Source of the DNA: Kiritimatiellia bacterium
Lineage (GTDB): Bacteria; Verrucomicrobiota; Kiritimatiellia; UBA8416; JAIOPI01
DNA length: 5,552 nucleotides
Assembly: GCA_028822745.1 (NCBI GenBank)
Contig: JAPKCZ010000170.1
Span: 1 to 5,552, forward strand
Direction: 5' to 3'
Part shown: positions 1-5,335 of the stretch, in pieces
Numbering within the stretch: position 1 is the stretch's first letter
Layout: each line of letters begins with the position of its first letter
Translations under genes and position numbers: made by a program
The notes under the pieces: model-generated
What the model was told of the DNA's origin: nothing
Databases searched by the model: none
The model's input: only the letters and a program-made list of their open reading frames with translations

Positions 1-1
1 C

Positions 2-261
2 GGGATCGGTCCGATTTTCTACGGTTGCGTGCCCTTATATTTCGCAGGCGCAAGGGTGTATGATCTTGCAGGGCCGCTCTCCTTTTTGAAGAGCCCCCAT
101 CGTCCATCGAAAGGGCGCCGTTGGCGCGACCAGGAGCGGAGGCGCTACGAGGAATCGAACTGAAGGCATATGACTATCCGCGTACGGCTGAAGAAATTGC
201 GGCGGCGGAAACTGCCTGGACAACAAACGAAAATGGTGTGTTTGTGTGTGGCCCAACATGA
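2..261 (+). pseudogene. C-terminal tail of a LamG-like (concanavalin A-like lectin fold) protein, apparently frameshifted and cut by the window edge
   Basis: The reading frame ending in TGA 259-261 is open from 64 and contains the stretch ELKAYDYPRTAEEIAAAE. This matches the usual last strand of LamG/jelly-roll domains (a pattern like 'DEVRIYDRALSAEEIAAL'). Such domains bind carbohydrate and often sit at the end of secreted or surface glycan-acting proteins. This frame has a stop at 61-63, so the upstream part cannot be in it. A second frame is open from base 2 to the stop at 161-163 and reads plausibly as protein (…FAGARVYDLAGPLSF). The two would join if one T were restored in the T5 run at 83-87, giving …GPLSFFEEPPSSIERAP. 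The break may be a real mutation or a sequencing/assembly error; the -1 slip site is not a good programmed frameshift heptamer. The LamG match of the last ~35 residues is fairly convincing; the joined upstream part is inference. No start codon is visible. Confidence 0.42.
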
Positions 262-364
262 TGGCCAACTCAGACCAGTGGTGCATCTCAAGCAGTCAGG
301 TCAGAGAAGATGGGGGCGAATACGAGGTCACCGAATGACTCACATACCCACACACTCCCACACC
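235..364. repeat. Imperfect inverted repeat: GT-rich tract and distant CA-rich tract
   Basis: Bases 235-251 (GGTGTGTTTGTGTGTGG) are the reverse complement of 348-364 at 14 of 17 positions: an 8-base and a 6-base perfect block flanking a 3-base mismatch. The arms are 96 bases apart. The first arm covers the last codons of the LamG-like tail, and the second lies in a longer CA-rich stretch (341-370). Both arms are low in complexity, so some complementarity is expected by chance. A transcript crossing the region could fold here. No T-run follows, so it does not look like an intrinsic terminator. Confidence 0.35.
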
Positions 365-478
365 CACAAACATGGGGCAGAACAACCAATGCGCTACAAA
401 TGCTTGATGAAACGTTGATTAGCCCTAAAACTGGGGCGGAATTCTTGACAGAACCAAACGAAGACTGAGGAGAGTGAG
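262..478. other. Non-coding stretch upstream of the sialic acid lyase gene
   Basis: No convincing gene is seen here. It contains the CA-rich tract (341-370) and the ribosome binding site GAGGAGAG at 467-474, which leaves four bases before ATG 479. A perfect TTGACA hexamer lies at 445-450, but no -10 element follows at the right distance. I cannot place a promoter for the downstream gene pair, so it may be read from further upstream. Confidence 0.5.
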
Positions 479-1417
479 ATGATTGAAGGGGTGAAGGGGC
501 TGATTGCAGCTCCGCTGACGGGGTATCGTGACGATGGATTGGTTAACCTCGACGTAGTGACGCCTTACGCGGAGCTGCTGCAGGCCAATCGCGTGGCCGG
601 TGTATTTGTCAACGGTACCACGGGCGAGGGGATGTCGCTGACGCTGGACGAGCGACGTGCGCTGTCCGAGCGCTGGGTGCAGGCGGTGCCGCAGGGCTTC
701 AGGGTGATGATTCATGTGGGGCATACATGCCAGACGGAGAGTCGTGCCCTGGCCGCACATGCCGCCGACATCGGTGCGGCCGCCATCGGCGAGATCGGGC
801 CGGTTTTCTTCAGGCCAGGCAGCGTTGAAGCGCTGGTGGACTACTGCGCTGAAACCGCGGCCGCCGCACCTGATCTGCCCTATTACTACTACCACATGCC
901 GTCAATGAATCAGGTGCTCTTTCCCATGAGCGAGTTCCTGCGTCTGGCGGAGGAGGCTATTCCGAACCTGGCCGGGATTAAGTACACGCACAGCGATATT
1001 GCTGACTATGAAGAATGCCTTGGATTCCGGGATGGGAAGTACGATATCCTCTTCGGGCGTGATGAGTTTCTCATCGAAGGCCTTAAGGTGGGTGCACATG
1101 GCGCCGTGGGCAGTACCTACAATTTCATGGCGCCGCTTTACCATGAGCTGATCGCGGCCTTCCGTGCCGGCGACCGGGCCGAAGCCGAACGCCTGCAAGC
1201 CATCTCGGCCAATACCTGCACGACCATGGCAGGCACAGGCGGATTTGGCTCCGGCCTTAAGGCGATCCTGAAAACGATGGGTCTCGACCTCGGCGGCATG
1301 CGGCGTCCGCAGGTCAACCTGTCACCGGAAGCGGTTACGAAACTGGTCGCGTCCCTCAAGGATGCCGGCACGTTTGAATACCTCAATCGCGTACCCGTAA
1401 AATTTGAGAATAAGTAA
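479..1417 (+). CDS. nanA: N-acetylneuraminate lyase (sialic acid aldolase), DHDPS/NAL superfamily
   Basis: This cytoplasmic class I aldolase cleaves N-acetylneuraminate (sialic acid) to N-acetylmannosamine and pyruvate, the first step of sialic acid breakdown. The 312-residue protein is a single TIM barrel of usual length. Visible landmarks are the GTTGE pyruvate-binding loop (residues 46-50), the YYYYHMP stretch with the catalytic tyrosine (Y138 by alignment with Y137 of the E. coli enzyme), and the Schiff-base lysine K168 in GIKYTHSD. D195-E196 match the Asp-Glu pair that contacts the glycerol tail of sialic acid in E. coli NanA, and GAVGSTYN (208-215) is a lyase signature rather than a dihydrodipicolinate synthase one. 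VFVNGTTGEG, IHVG, YYYYH and GAVGSTYN resemble the vertebrate NPL branch more than E. coli NanA. There is no signal peptide. The start has a good ribosome binding site (467-474). The next gene follows after 24 bases. A related 2-keto-sugar-acid aldolase remains possible, but the residues favour sialic acid. Confidence 0.86.
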   Translation: MIEGVKGLIAAPLTGYRDDGLVNLDVVTPYAELLQANRVAGVFVNGTTGEGMSLTLDERRALSERWVQAVPQGFRVMIHVGHTCQTESRALAAHAADIGAAAIGEIGPVFFRPGSVEALVDYCAETAAAAPDLPYYYYHMPSMNQVLFPMSEFLRLAEEAIPNLAGIKYTHSDIADYEECLGFRDGKYDILFGRDEFLIEGLKVGAHGAVGSTYNFMAPLYHELIAAFRAGDRAEAERLQAISANTCTTMAGTGGFGSGLKAILKTMGLDLGGMRRPQVNLSPEAVTKLVASLKDAGTFEYLNRVPVKFENK

Positions 1418-1441
1418 CAACCACATGAACAGGAGCCTAAC

Positions 1442-2416
1442 ATGTTAGCACAAACTGATATTGACCGTTTTCATCGCGATGGGTTTTTGGTACTTCGGGG
1501 GTTCTTTAGTGGCGACGAGCTACGCATGCTTCAGGAAGAAGCCACGAAGGTCGAGCAGGAAGGCATATCGTTCCAGGCGGATCAGGTGGACGCGGGACGT
1601 AAGAAACATCACAGTTATAGACAGCAAGAGGACAAGTCGTTTCGCTATTTCCGTTCAGAAGAAATGTGGCAACGTCACCCTATTTTCCAGGCGGTCACCG
1701 TCAACCCAAAGCTTTTGCAGAGCATTGGTCAATGTGTCGGCGAAGGCTTCGTGCCCGCCAATGATTCCTTTGTCTGCAAAACACCCCATAGCGATGTGCC
1801 GATCCACTGGCATCAGGATCCGCCCTACAGCAATCCGAAATCTTCCGAAACACTCGGCGTGCCCAATTTTGATGTGGATATTTACCTCCAACCTTCCACC
1901 ATCGAAAATGGCTGCGGGTGGGGTATCCCCGCTCATCATCTCGTGGGGCATGTGGATATCGCACGATTCTCAGAAGAGGAACTCTTTAACAATTTTGGGG
2001 CGGTCCCCATTGAAATGGAGCCCGGTGATGTTCTCTTCCATTGCCTCAGCGCGCCGCACGGCTCAGTCGGCAACACCACAGCGGATACCCGAAGCATTTT
2101 TTATGTTCACTACATGGCGCGTGATGTGGCGAAAGTATCATACAAGGACGCCGATTGGATCCTCCAGGGAAAGGGCTTCGTTGGCATGGCCACAGAGGCG
2201 GTGCCCGAGATGATGGAACATCGCCGCTCCTTCGGCTGGGATGGCATCGAGAATCCCGACTACCAGATCTCGCTAGCACCCGAGGGCATACAGTTCAACG
2301 GACGTCCCTGCTCACCACCGCGCCACTGGGACACCTTGATTCAACAGATGAGCCCCGAGGAAATCGAACAGAAACAGAATCTCGCCTTCACCGCAGCGGC
2401 GGCGATCGATGATTAA
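1442..2416 (+). CDS. Phytanoyl-CoA dioxygenase (PhyH)-family Fe(II)/2-oxoglutarate oxygenase, first paralogue
   Basis: This is a soluble, cytoplasmic, non-haem iron oxygenase of 324 residues. The family couples decarboxylation of 2-oxoglutarate to hydroxylation of a substrate. The N-terminus (DIDRFHRDGFLVLRGFFSGDEL) is the typical PhyH opening. The iron-binding HxD is H124-Q125-D126 in IHWHQDPPY. The distal histidine is H206 (APHGSVGNT) and the 2-oxoglutarate-binding arginine is R217, 11 residues later, as usual in the family; the facial triad is therefore complete. A C-terminal extension of about 60 residues follows the core, ending in an Ala-rich stretch. AGGAG at 1431-1435, six bases before ATG 1442, supports the start. 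It lies 24 bases after the sialic acid lyase gene, so the two are probably co-transcribed and functionally linked. PhyH enzymes act on very varied small molecules (phytanoyl-CoA, ectoine, natural products, phosphonates), so the substrate cannot be read from sequence. It is clearly different from the second PhyH protein downstream. Confidence 0.88.
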   Translation: MLAQTDIDRFHRDGFLVLRGFFSGDELRMLQEEATKVEQEGISFQADQVDAGRKKHHSYRQQEDKSFRYFRSEEMWQRHPIFQAVTVNPKLLQSIGQCVGEGFVPANDSFVCKTPHSDVPIHWHQDPPYSNPKSSETLGVPNFDVDIYLQPSTIENGCGWGIPAHHLVGHVDIARFSEEELFNNFGAVPIEMEPGDVLFHCLSAPHGSVGNTTADTRSIFYVHYMARDVAKVSYKDADWILQGKGFVGMATEAVPEMMEHRRSFGWDGIENPDYQISLAPEGIQFNGRPCSPPRHWDTLIQQMSPEEIEQKQNLAFTAAAAIDD

Positions 2417-2425
2417 GCCCCAAAA

Positions 2426-2513
2426 GATCCCTCACCAAACGGCTCGATAGGATCCAGGCAGAACTGGGAACGCCTTAAGTATTAATTTAAGGGCTGACCC
2501 GATCCCTCGCAAA
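2426..2513 (+). repeat. Short direct repeat pair in the gap between the PhyH genes
   Basis: GATCCCTC occurs at 2426-2433 and again at 2501-2508, 75 bases apart. The similarity extends to 11 of 13 bases (2426-2438 versus 2501-2513). The copies flank the AT-rich inverted repeat at 2473-2492. They could be paired binding sites or the scar of a small insertion, but eight bases can also recur by chance. Confidence 0.25.
2473..2492. repeat. AT-rich inverted repeat, possible operator
   Basis: CCTTAA (2473-2478) and TTAAGG (2487-2492) are perfect 6-base arms around the 8-base centre GTATTAAT. The element is sharply AT-rich against its GC-rich surroundings. There is no T-run after it, so it is not a standard intrinsic terminator. 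It lies 143 bases before the likely start of the second PhyH gene and could bind a dimeric regulator. The function is inference. Confidence 0.35.
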
Positions 2514-2550
2514 TGTGGGGCGCATGCGGAAGTCGACCCCGAGGCCGCCT

Positions 2551-2579
2551 TTGACTAAGCCGCGTGCCGGTGCTACGTT
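2551..2579 (+). promoter_or_regulatory. Candidate sigma70-type promoter for the second PhyH gene
   Basis: TTGACT at 2551-2556 matches the -35 consensus at five of six positions. After 17 bases comes TACGTT at 2574-2579, a poor -10 box (three of six), but it is preceded by TG at 2571-2572, an extended -10 arrangement. Transcription would start near 2586, about 50 bases before ATG 2635. This fits the downstream start choice and would exclude the longer ORF starting at 2515. The weak -10 keeps confidence low. Confidence 0.28.
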
Positions 2580-2621
2580 TTCGTCTTCAGAGAAAGCAGA
2601 CGATGTACATTCTCGAGGATC

Positions 2622-2627
2622 AAAGGA
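2622..2627 (+). promoter_or_regulatory. Ribosome binding site that sets the second PhyH start
   Basis: AAAGGA at 2622-2627 lies seven bases before ATG 2635. The longer reading frame starts with GTG at 2515 and would add 40 residues that do not resemble the PhyH N-terminus. The residues after 2635 (MTQTKLTDEQLTTFHEQGF) give the normal family opening, so 2635 is preferred. Confidence 0.75.
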
Positions 2628-2634
2628 ATTCTTT

Positions 2635-3489
2635 ATGACGCAAACGAAACTTACTGACGAACAGTTGACGACCTTTCACGAGCAGGGATTCATTGTTTTA
2701 CCTGCTGTATTCAACGACGCAGAAATCGAACGAATGCGCAGCGATGCAGACTTCATCCTTGAGCTGATCATCAATGCGTCCCTGTGCCATGAACGGCGCA
2801 GTGGTCGCTTGGATCTGTGTATGACAGACAATGACCAGCACATGGTCCGAAAAATTCAACCGGTAAACGACCTCGGCCTTGCGATCGCACAAGCATCGGC
2901 TGACGATCGCCTGCTGGAACCGATGCGACAGATCATGGGCGATGAACCGATTCTGATGGAAGAGAAACTCAACTACAAACAAGCTCTGGGTTTGAAAATA
3001 GAGGGACTGGGGGCGTCTCGCGCCAGCGCACAGTTCCCTATCCACAACGACTGGGCTTACTATGCGGCACAGAACTACCCGCGGAGCATTCTGTCATCCG
3101 CCATCGCGCTCGATGACAACACGTCCGCCTCCGGACCGATCTGCGTCTGGCCAGGCTCACACAAGACGCACCTCGAGCACGAATCCGTCGAGATTGGCCT
3201 CGAAGTCAAAGACGGACTGATCGACAAAGAGGGCGGCCAGGAGATATTGGCGCCTGCGGGCTCCGTCATGATCTTCAGCAGTCTTGTCATACACAACTCC
3301 GTGCAGAACACCTCGGGAAAGCCGAGACGCATGATGATCTACAGCCACTACCCGAAGGCGGCAGACATGGGATTCGACACTCGCAACGGGCCGGGCCGAC
3401 TCAGAGAGTCGCCATGGGAATTGGCATATCTTCGCGAAAAACTTGAAGGCCGTTACACCGACACGTTCAAAGCGCCCGCAAGCCACTAA
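2635..3489 (+). CDS. Phytanoyl-CoA dioxygenase (PhyH)-family Fe(II)/2-oxoglutarate oxygenase, second paralogue
   Basis: This soluble 284-residue oxygenase is of the same broad family as the gene at 1442 but has a shorter, more typical PhyH architecture. The N-terminal helix (LTDEQLTTFHEQGFIVLPAV) is the usual family start. The iron ligands are H137 and D139 (FPIHNDW), with distal histidine H220 (VIHNSVQNTS) and 2-oxoglutarate-binding arginine R231, so the active site looks intact. ASGPICVWPGSHK is the standard PhyH strand-turn preceding the distal histidine. The insert around residues 45-75 is rich in charged residues and probably forms part of the substrate lid. Substrate is unknown; PhyH members of this size include small-molecule and amino-acid hydroxylases. 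It lies 218 bases after the first PhyH gene, with a possible own promoter, so it may be regulated separately. The start is chosen from the ribosome binding site and family alignment; the frame extends upstream to GTG 2515. Confidence 0.88.
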   Translation: MTQTKLTDEQLTTFHEQGFIVLPAVFNDAEIERMRSDADFILELIINASLCHERRSGRLDLCMTDNDQHMVRKIQPVNDLGLAIAQASADDRLLEPMRQIMGDEPILMEEKLNYKQALGLKIEGLGASRASAQFPIHNDWAYYAAQNYPRSILSSAIALDDNTSASGPICVWPGSHKTHLEHESVEIGLEVKDGLIDKEGGQEILAPAGSVMIFSSLVIHNSVQNTSGKPRRMMIYSHYPKAADMGFDTRNGPGRLRESPWELAYLREKLEGRYTDTFKAPASH

Positions 3490-3636
3490 ACCAGCCGGAT
3501 CCCTTGGCCACAGCGGTTCTCTCAGGCTTTTCGGATGGATTCTCTTGAAGTTCTCCTCTGCGAACTCCGGGGTTAATCCTGTCTTCGTCCTATGGGATGC
3601 TAGTGGTCTTAAATCAGAAAACGAGAACAGCAGAAC
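3490..3636. other. Non-coding start of the 379-base gap before the fucosidase
   Basis: I find no gene or clear terminator here. A weak imperfect hairpin (AGTTC 3549-3553 with GAACT 3562-3566) lacks a T-run. CCTCTGCGAACTCCG (3555-3569) reminds me of short dispersed intergenic repeats in some environmental bacterial genomes; this is from memory and cannot be checked here. Confidence 0.4.
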
Positions 3637-3804
3637 ATGAATATACAGATCCTATGCAGCATGCTGATGGCGGGGACCTGTTCCGGGATCGAGAAGGAGC
3701 CATCACTGGTGACGGGTGAAAGGGTCGGGAAGGCAATGGCCCACCTGAGAGCCGAAAGGAGTAGCCATGCATGGGCAACCCTCTTGTTGCTTGGCAATCG
3801 GTAA
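3637..3804 (+). CDS. Doubtful small ORF, 55 codons, unrecognised
   Basis: An ATG at 3637 opens a frame to TAA 3802-3804, coding for MNIQILCSMLMAGTCSG… and ending …HAWATLLLLGNR. The start could pass as a short hydrophobic leader with a cysteine, but no Shine-Dalgarno sequence precedes it. I do not recognise a family. Its last codons overlap the predicted fucosidase promoter. It may be a real small protein, the relic of a decayed gene, or chance. Nothing in it indicates a function. Confidence 0.2.
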   Translation: MNIQILCSMLMAGTCSGIEKEPSLVTGERVGKAMAHLRAERSSHAWATLLLLGNR

Positions 3805-3819
3805 ACCCCTTGTCATAAT
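3791..3819 (+). promoter_or_regulatory. Sigma70-type promoter for the fucosidase gene
   Basis: TTGGCA (3791-3796) and CATAAT (3814-3819) each match the -35 and -10 consensus at five of six positions and are separated by the optimal 17 bases. Transcription would begin near 3826, leaving a leader of about 43 bases with a T6 run (3834-3839) before the start at 3869. The surrounding stretch is markedly AT-rich compared with the genes. This is the best promoter match in the window and suggests that the fucosidase and aldo/keto reductase form their own unit. Confidence 0.6.
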
Positions 3820-3855
3820 TTCTGCCTAAATAGTTTTTTGTTCATATAGCAATGT

Positions 3856-3862
3856 GAAGGAG
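3856..3862 (+). promoter_or_regulatory. Ribosome binding site that sets the fucosidase start
   Basis: GAAGGAG at 3856-3862 lies six bases before ATG 3869. The frame also opens at GTG 3854, but that codon overlaps the ribosome binding site itself, so initiation at 3869 (MSKFEPTWDSL) is preferred. Confidence 0.8.
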
Positions 3863-3868
3863 CGCGCG

Positions 3869-5290
3869 ATGTCGAAATTCGAACCCACCTGGGACTCCCT
3901 GAGTCAGTACGCCATGCCCGCCTGGCTGCGCGACGCCAAATTCGGGATCTACACCCATTGGGGACCGTACACCGTTCCGGCCTACGGGGCCAACGGCACC
4001 TGGTACGGCAACCGGATGTATGACAAGACCTCGCCGCACTACCGCCACCACCTCAAGACCTACGGCGATCCCAAAGACTTCGGCTACAAAGATCTTATCC
4101 CCCAGCTCACGGCAGAAAAGTTTGACGCCGAAGCGTGGGCCCAGCTCTTCAAGGATTCGGGCGCCAAATTCGCCGGCCCCGTCGCCATCCACCACGATAA
4201 CTTCGCCATGTGGGACAGCCAGGTCAACCCCTGGAACTCCGTGGCTATGGGTCCCAAACGTGATGTTACTGGTGAGCTCGAGAAGGCCATCAAGGGGCAG
4301 GGCCTGAAGTTCATCACCACCTTCCACCACGCCTTCAACTGGTGGTTCTTCAACAAGGACGAGGGGTTCGACACGCTCGACCCCGCTGCAGAAGGACTTT
4401 ACAGTCGCCGCAAGAAAGAGGCGGATTTACCGGATGCGAAGTATCTGAAGGACTGGTACGACCAAATCATCGAGGTGATTGATGGCTACGATCCCGACAT
4501 GCTGTGGTTTGATTTTGGACTGGGCAAGATCCCCGAGCGTTACCGCAAGCATTTCCTCGCCTACTACTACAATCGGGCTCACGCAGCAGGTAAGGAAGTG
4601 ACCGTGGCCTATAAGGCGATGGATGAGAGTTTCCACCTTTCGCCCCTTACGGGACTCTTTGACCTGGAGGTGGGCAAGATGAACGATCTCACCCCCTATT
4701 CCTGGCTCTCCGACACCTGCGTCGACGCAGGCCCCAGCGGCTGCTGGAGCCATGTCCGGGGGATCGGCTACAAGTCCTCCGAGCGCTTGATCCACAACCT
4801 TATCGACCGGGTCAGCAAGAATGGCTACCTGCTGCTCAACGTCGGGCCCCGGGCCGATGGCACCATTCCCCAGCCCGCCCAGGACTGTTTGCGTGAAATG
4901 GGGCAGTGGTTGGGCATCAACGGCGAGGCCATCTACGGCACCGTGCCTTGGCTGGTCTATGGCGAAGGCCCGACCAAGCCCGAGGGCGGCAGTCACTTCA
5001 ACGAGAACAATGAGGTGCGCTTCACCAGCCAGGACATCCGTTACACCTGTAAGGGCGACGCGCTGTATATCACCGCGCTGGGGCGCCCGGCTGAGCTGCT
5101 TACCTGTCCCGGTCTGGCCACGTGCAACCAGCTCCACCCCGACGACATCCTGAAGATTGAGATGCTCGGGGGTGGGGGGGCCGCATTGAAATACCTTCTC
5201 AACGAAGACGGACTCAGCATCGAGGTGCCGGATGTGGTACCGTCCTCTGTCGCCATCTCCTTCAAGCTCACCATGAGGAATGAGATCTAA
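3869..5290 (+). CDS. Alpha-L-fucosidase, glycoside hydrolase family 29
   Basis: The enzyme releases terminal alpha-L-fucose from glycans by a retaining mechanism. The 473-residue protein begins with the family hallmark KFGIYTHWGPYTVPAYG (residues 24-40). The active-site HHDNFAMWDS follows at 108-117 (usually HHDGF.LWDS), then RDVTGELEKAIKGQGLKF at 131-148. The nucleophile region is DMLWFDFGLG, with D215 the predicted nucleophile. VSKNGYLLLNVGPRADG starts at 315, followed by NGEAIYGTVPW. The C-terminal part (YGEGPTKPEGG, then FTSQDIRYTCKGDALYITALG) is the beta-sandwich usual for the family. The acid/base residue cannot be assigned with confidence by eye. No signal peptide is visible, so the enzyme is predicted to be intracellular and to act on imported oligosaccharides. 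A G5TG7 run at 5168-5180 is in frame here, and the family C-terminus continues after it. The probable promoter is at 3791-3819. The next gene starts 45 bases downstream and is probably co-transcribed. Exact linkage preference and GH29 subgroup are unknown. Confidence 0.93.
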   Translation: MSKFEPTWDSLSQYAMPAWLRDAKFGIYTHWGPYTVPAYGANGTWYGNRMYDKTSPHYRHHLKTYGDPKDFGYKDLIPQLTAEKFDAEAWAQLFKDSGAKFAGPVAIHHDNFAMWDSQVNPWNSVAMGPKRDVTGELEKAIKGQGLKFITTFHHAFNWWFFNKDEGFDTLDPAAEGLYSRRKKEADLPDAKYLKDWYDQIIEVIDGYDPDMLWFDFGLGKIPERYRKHFLAYYYNRAHAAGKEVTVAYKAMDESFHLSPLTGLFDLEVGKMNDLTPYSWLSDTCVDAGPSGCWSHVRGIGYKSSERLIHNLIDRVSKNGYLLLNVGPRADGTIPQPAQDCLREMGQWLGINGEAIYGTVPWLVYGEGPTKPEGGSHFNENNEVRFTSQDIRYTCKGDALYITALGRPAELLTCPGLATCNQLHPDDILKIEMLGGGGAALKYLLNEDGLSIEVPDVVPSSVAISFKLTMRNEI

Positions 5291-5324
5291 CCAGCAGCGC
5301 AGCAGCGTCACGTCCCAATAACAA

Positions 5325-5330
5325 GAGGAA
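5325..5330 (+). promoter_or_regulatory. Ribosome binding site of the aldo/keto reductase
   Basis: GAGGAA at 5325-5330 is two bases before the first in-frame ATG (5333) and five before the second (5336). The second gives the better spacing, so I place the start there. The two differ by a single methionine. Confidence 0.6.
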
Positions 5331-5335
5331 GAATG

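Noticed and set aside
249..267. Hairpin TGGCC-N9-GGCCA over the stop of the LamG-like tail
   Set aside because: Only five base pairs with a nine-base loop and no T-run, too weak for a terminator.
445..450. Perfect TTGACA -35 hexamer upstream of the lyase gene
   Set aside because: The position 17 bases downstream reads AGGAGA, which is the ribosome binding site and not a -10 box.
425..895. Antisense ORF of 156 codons over the lyase start
   Set aside because: Mirror of the lyase coding sequence, rich in Arg/His/Pro with no domain features.
1461..2213. Same-strand 250-codon ORF in another frame of the first PhyH gene
   Set aside because: Fully overlaps the gene with intact PhyH active-site motifs; its translation shows no family signature.
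2515..2634. 40-residue N-terminal extension of the second PhyH protein from GTG 2515
   Set aside because: No ribosome binding site at 2515, no PhyH-like sequence, and a good ribosome binding site with a family-like N-terminus at 2635.
3443..3640. 65-codon ORF overlapping the end of the second PhyH gene
   Set aside because: Starts inside the PhyH gene in another frame and has no ribosome binding site or recognisable domain.
3646..3720. Possible hammerhead-like core (CTGATG … GAAA) in the gap
   Set aside because: The conserved CTGATGA is broken (CTGATGG) and I could not form the three required helices.
3609..3797. Antisense ORF of 62 codons in the gap before the fucosidase
   Set aside because: Needs a TTG start and has no family resemblance; as weak as the sense ORF and not supported by context.
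4427..5311. Long antisense ORF (294 codons) opposite the fucosidase
   Set aside because: It lies wholly within a gene with strong family motifs, has no recognisable domain and is a typical mirror ORF of GC-rich coding sequence.
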